Assembly: GCA_947478315.1 (NCBI GenBank)
Contig: CANJWF010000079.1
Span: forward strand, 1-6,149
Length of the DNA: 6,149 nucleotides
Direction of reading: 5' to 3'
From: Sphingobacteriaceae bacterium
GTDB taxonomy: Bacteria; Bacteroidota; Bacteroidia; Sphingobacteriales; Sphingobacteriaceae
The first letter of the stretch is position 1. Every line of letters starts with the position of its first letter. Under the pieces are notes generated by a model. It did not search any database, was not told the origin of the DNA, and worked only from the letters and a program-made list of their open reading frames with translations. Shown here piece after piece: positions 5,737 through 6,149 of this stretch. The position numbers and the translations under genes are program-made.

Positions 5737-5868
5737 TGCTAACAGCATCTACAAGAAATTGGCGGTTCAGTGCTTCGTATGAAAGTTTGTGGTTAATCAA
5801 ACATTGGTTCTCCGCATCAACATTTGTGGTGAAAATCGCCACCTTCGCCAAGCCCCGAAACGTTATCA
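5737..5868 (+). repeat. attC-like recombination site with mosaic arms
   Basis: The left box is TGCTAAC (5737-5743) and the right box GTTATCA (5862-5868), 132 bp in all. The right 106 bp (5761-5866) is about 90% identical to site 1 at the window start, including the duplicated internal unit. The left arm (5744-5760) instead matches the decayed site at 1256-1272. As a result the arms pair only at the boxes and at TGGCG/CGCCA (5760-5764 with 5837-5841), where site 1 has a 20-bp stem. The cut would lie at 5862/5863, ending the zinc-ribbon cassette and starting the DUF4242 cassette. Confidence 0.7.
5773..5830 (+). repeat. Internal direct repeat within attC-like site 4
   Basis: The same two-unit arrangement as at 33-90, period 37. 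The second unit (5810-5830, CTCCGCA then ATTTGTGGT) is almost identical to its counterpart in site 1. The first unit (5773-5793) has diverged to CTTCGTA then GTTTGTGGT. The decayed site at 1249-1346 has only one unit. Confidence 0.7.
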
Positions 5869-5951
5869 GTAATGCTTGGGGACGTGCTAACTTGACACAG
5901 ACGAACAAAAAATAAACGGGGTTGCCGAAAACCGACCAGAGTAGGCCAAAA

Positions 5952-5972
5952 AAAGTGCGGAGTCAGCACTTT
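5952..5972 (+). promoter_or_regulatory. Leader hairpin upstream of the DUF4242 gene
   Basis: AAAGTGC (5952-5958) pairs perfectly with GCACTTT (5966-5972) around a 7-base loop, ending 19 bases before the ATG. No T-tract follows, so a terminator is unlikely. It could be a 5' leader structure affecting translation or simply a chance palindrome. Confidence 0.35.
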
Positions 5973-5991
5973 AATCACTGACGACCATAAA

Positions 5992-6149
5992 ATGCCTAAA
6001 TATGTAATTGAGAGAGAAATTCCCGGAGCAGGAACATTAACCGCTGAACAATTGAAAGCAATTTCACAAACTTCCTGTGGAGTGTTAAACAAAATGGGAC
6101 CGCAAATTCAATGGGTTCACAGCTACGTGACCACAGATAAAATCTATTG
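5992..6149 (+). CDS. DUF4242 protein (3' end outside window)
   Basis: The first 52 codons of a gene that runs off the window. The N-terminus, MPKYVIEREIPGAG, followed by a helix with SCGVL (about 28-32) and the segment PQIQWVHSYVTTDKIY (37-52), matches the start of DUF4242 proteins. These are small ferredoxin-like proteins of about 80-90 residues, and the Streptomyces member SCO4226 binds nickel. Cys29 and His43 are visible and could contribute to metal binding, but the remaining ligand positions are cut off. No signal peptide is present, so it is cytoplasmic, unlike most other products here. The start is supported by the family N-terminus. GACGAC lies 6 bases upstream, as in two other cassette leaders. 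Confidence 0.8.
   Translation, partial: MPKYVIEREIPGAGTLTAEQLKAISQTSCGVLNKMGPQIQWVHSYVTTDKIY

Larger units (their letters stand above)
4510..5862 (+). mobile_element. Two-gene cassette for zinc-ribbon membrane proteins
   Basis: The boundaries are the predicted cuts between G and T in the right boxes at 4509/4510 and 5862/5863. The first bases, counted with the G before the cut (4509-4521), are the reverse complement of 5731-5743 at 12 of 13 positions, and the 7-base box itself is exact (GTTAGCA with TGCTAAC). Such pairing between the two ends of one cassette is a hallmark of integron cassettes, because both ends form one attC in the excised circle. It holds two + strand genes 12 bp apart, which is less common than one gene per cassette. 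The first start codon lies 29 bp from the boundary. Confidence 0.7.
5863..6149 (+). mobile_element. Start of a further gene cassette (cut by window end)
   Basis: It begins at the predicted cut in the right box GTTATCA and carries the start of a DUF4242 gene on the + strand. Its own attC lies outside the window. If the model holds, a left box close to TGATAAC should be found after that gene. The leader is longer (129 bp) than in the other cassettes. Confidence 0.5.

Noticed and set aside
5885..5891. TGCTAAC, identical to the left box of the zinc-ribbon cassette, shortly after site 4.
   Set aside because: No palindromic body or matching right box lies downstream within the window, and a coding start follows. 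A 7-base match can occur by chance.
5817..6092. Minus-strand 91-codon frame across site 4 and the DUF4242 gene start.
   Set aside because: It overlaps the recombination site and the clearly coding DUF4242 start on the other strand, has no recognisable domain, and reads as a shadow.
1..6149. CRISPR array, transposon ends or a phage-defence operon.
   Set aside because: The repeats are few, long, palindromic and gene-spaced, with no spacers of constant length. No transposase, nuclease or ATPase motif was seen in any frame.

Overview
The window looks like accessory DNA from a member of the Bacteroidota. The evidence is low GC, lipoproteins with Bacteroidota-style lipobox signals, PKD-type domains, almost no Shine-Dalgarno sequences, and one promoter that fits the Bacteroidota TTTG / TAnnTTTG pattern. 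No rRNA, tRNA, transposase, integrase or CRISPR array is visible.

The main feature is a series of long imperfect-palindrome repeats that behave like integron attC sites, separating small genes on the + strand. Four are present: 1-128 (cut by the window edge), 1249-1346 (decayed), 4384-4515 and 5737-5868. The intact ones end in a GTTANNN right box, and the two complete intact sites begin with an NNNTAAC left box. The best test is cassette self-complementarity: the box at one end of a cassette should pair with the box at the other end. The segment 4510-5862 passes with 12 of 13 bases, and the segment 123-1340 passes more loosely with 11 of 14. I read the window as part of a gene-cassette array whose integrase, if any, lies outside it.

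Layout: (1) 1-122 is the attC-like end of an upstream cassette. (2) 123-1340 is a cassette with one DKNYY-repeat lipoprotein, ending in a decayed attC. (3) 1341-4509 is a block that does not look like a typical cassette: a PKD lipoprotein with a recognisable promoter, an unknown lipoprotein, a class 3 lipase-like secreted hydrolase, a strong bidirectional terminator, and a small lipoprotein on the - strand. It ends in an attC-like site with a good stem. (4) 4510-5862 is a two-gene cassette for zinc-ribbon membrane proteins, the first with an RDD domain. (5) 5863-6149 is the start of a further cassette with a DUF4242 gene cut by the window end.

Most products are exported, lipid-anchored or membrane-bound. 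No shared pathway can be read from the sequence. The genes appear linked by cassette membership, not by a common reaction. Other points are a 38-codon frame inside the third attC whose stop overlaps the next start as ATGA, a mosaic attC with unmatched arms, and a shared GACGAC motif upstream of three cassette start codons.
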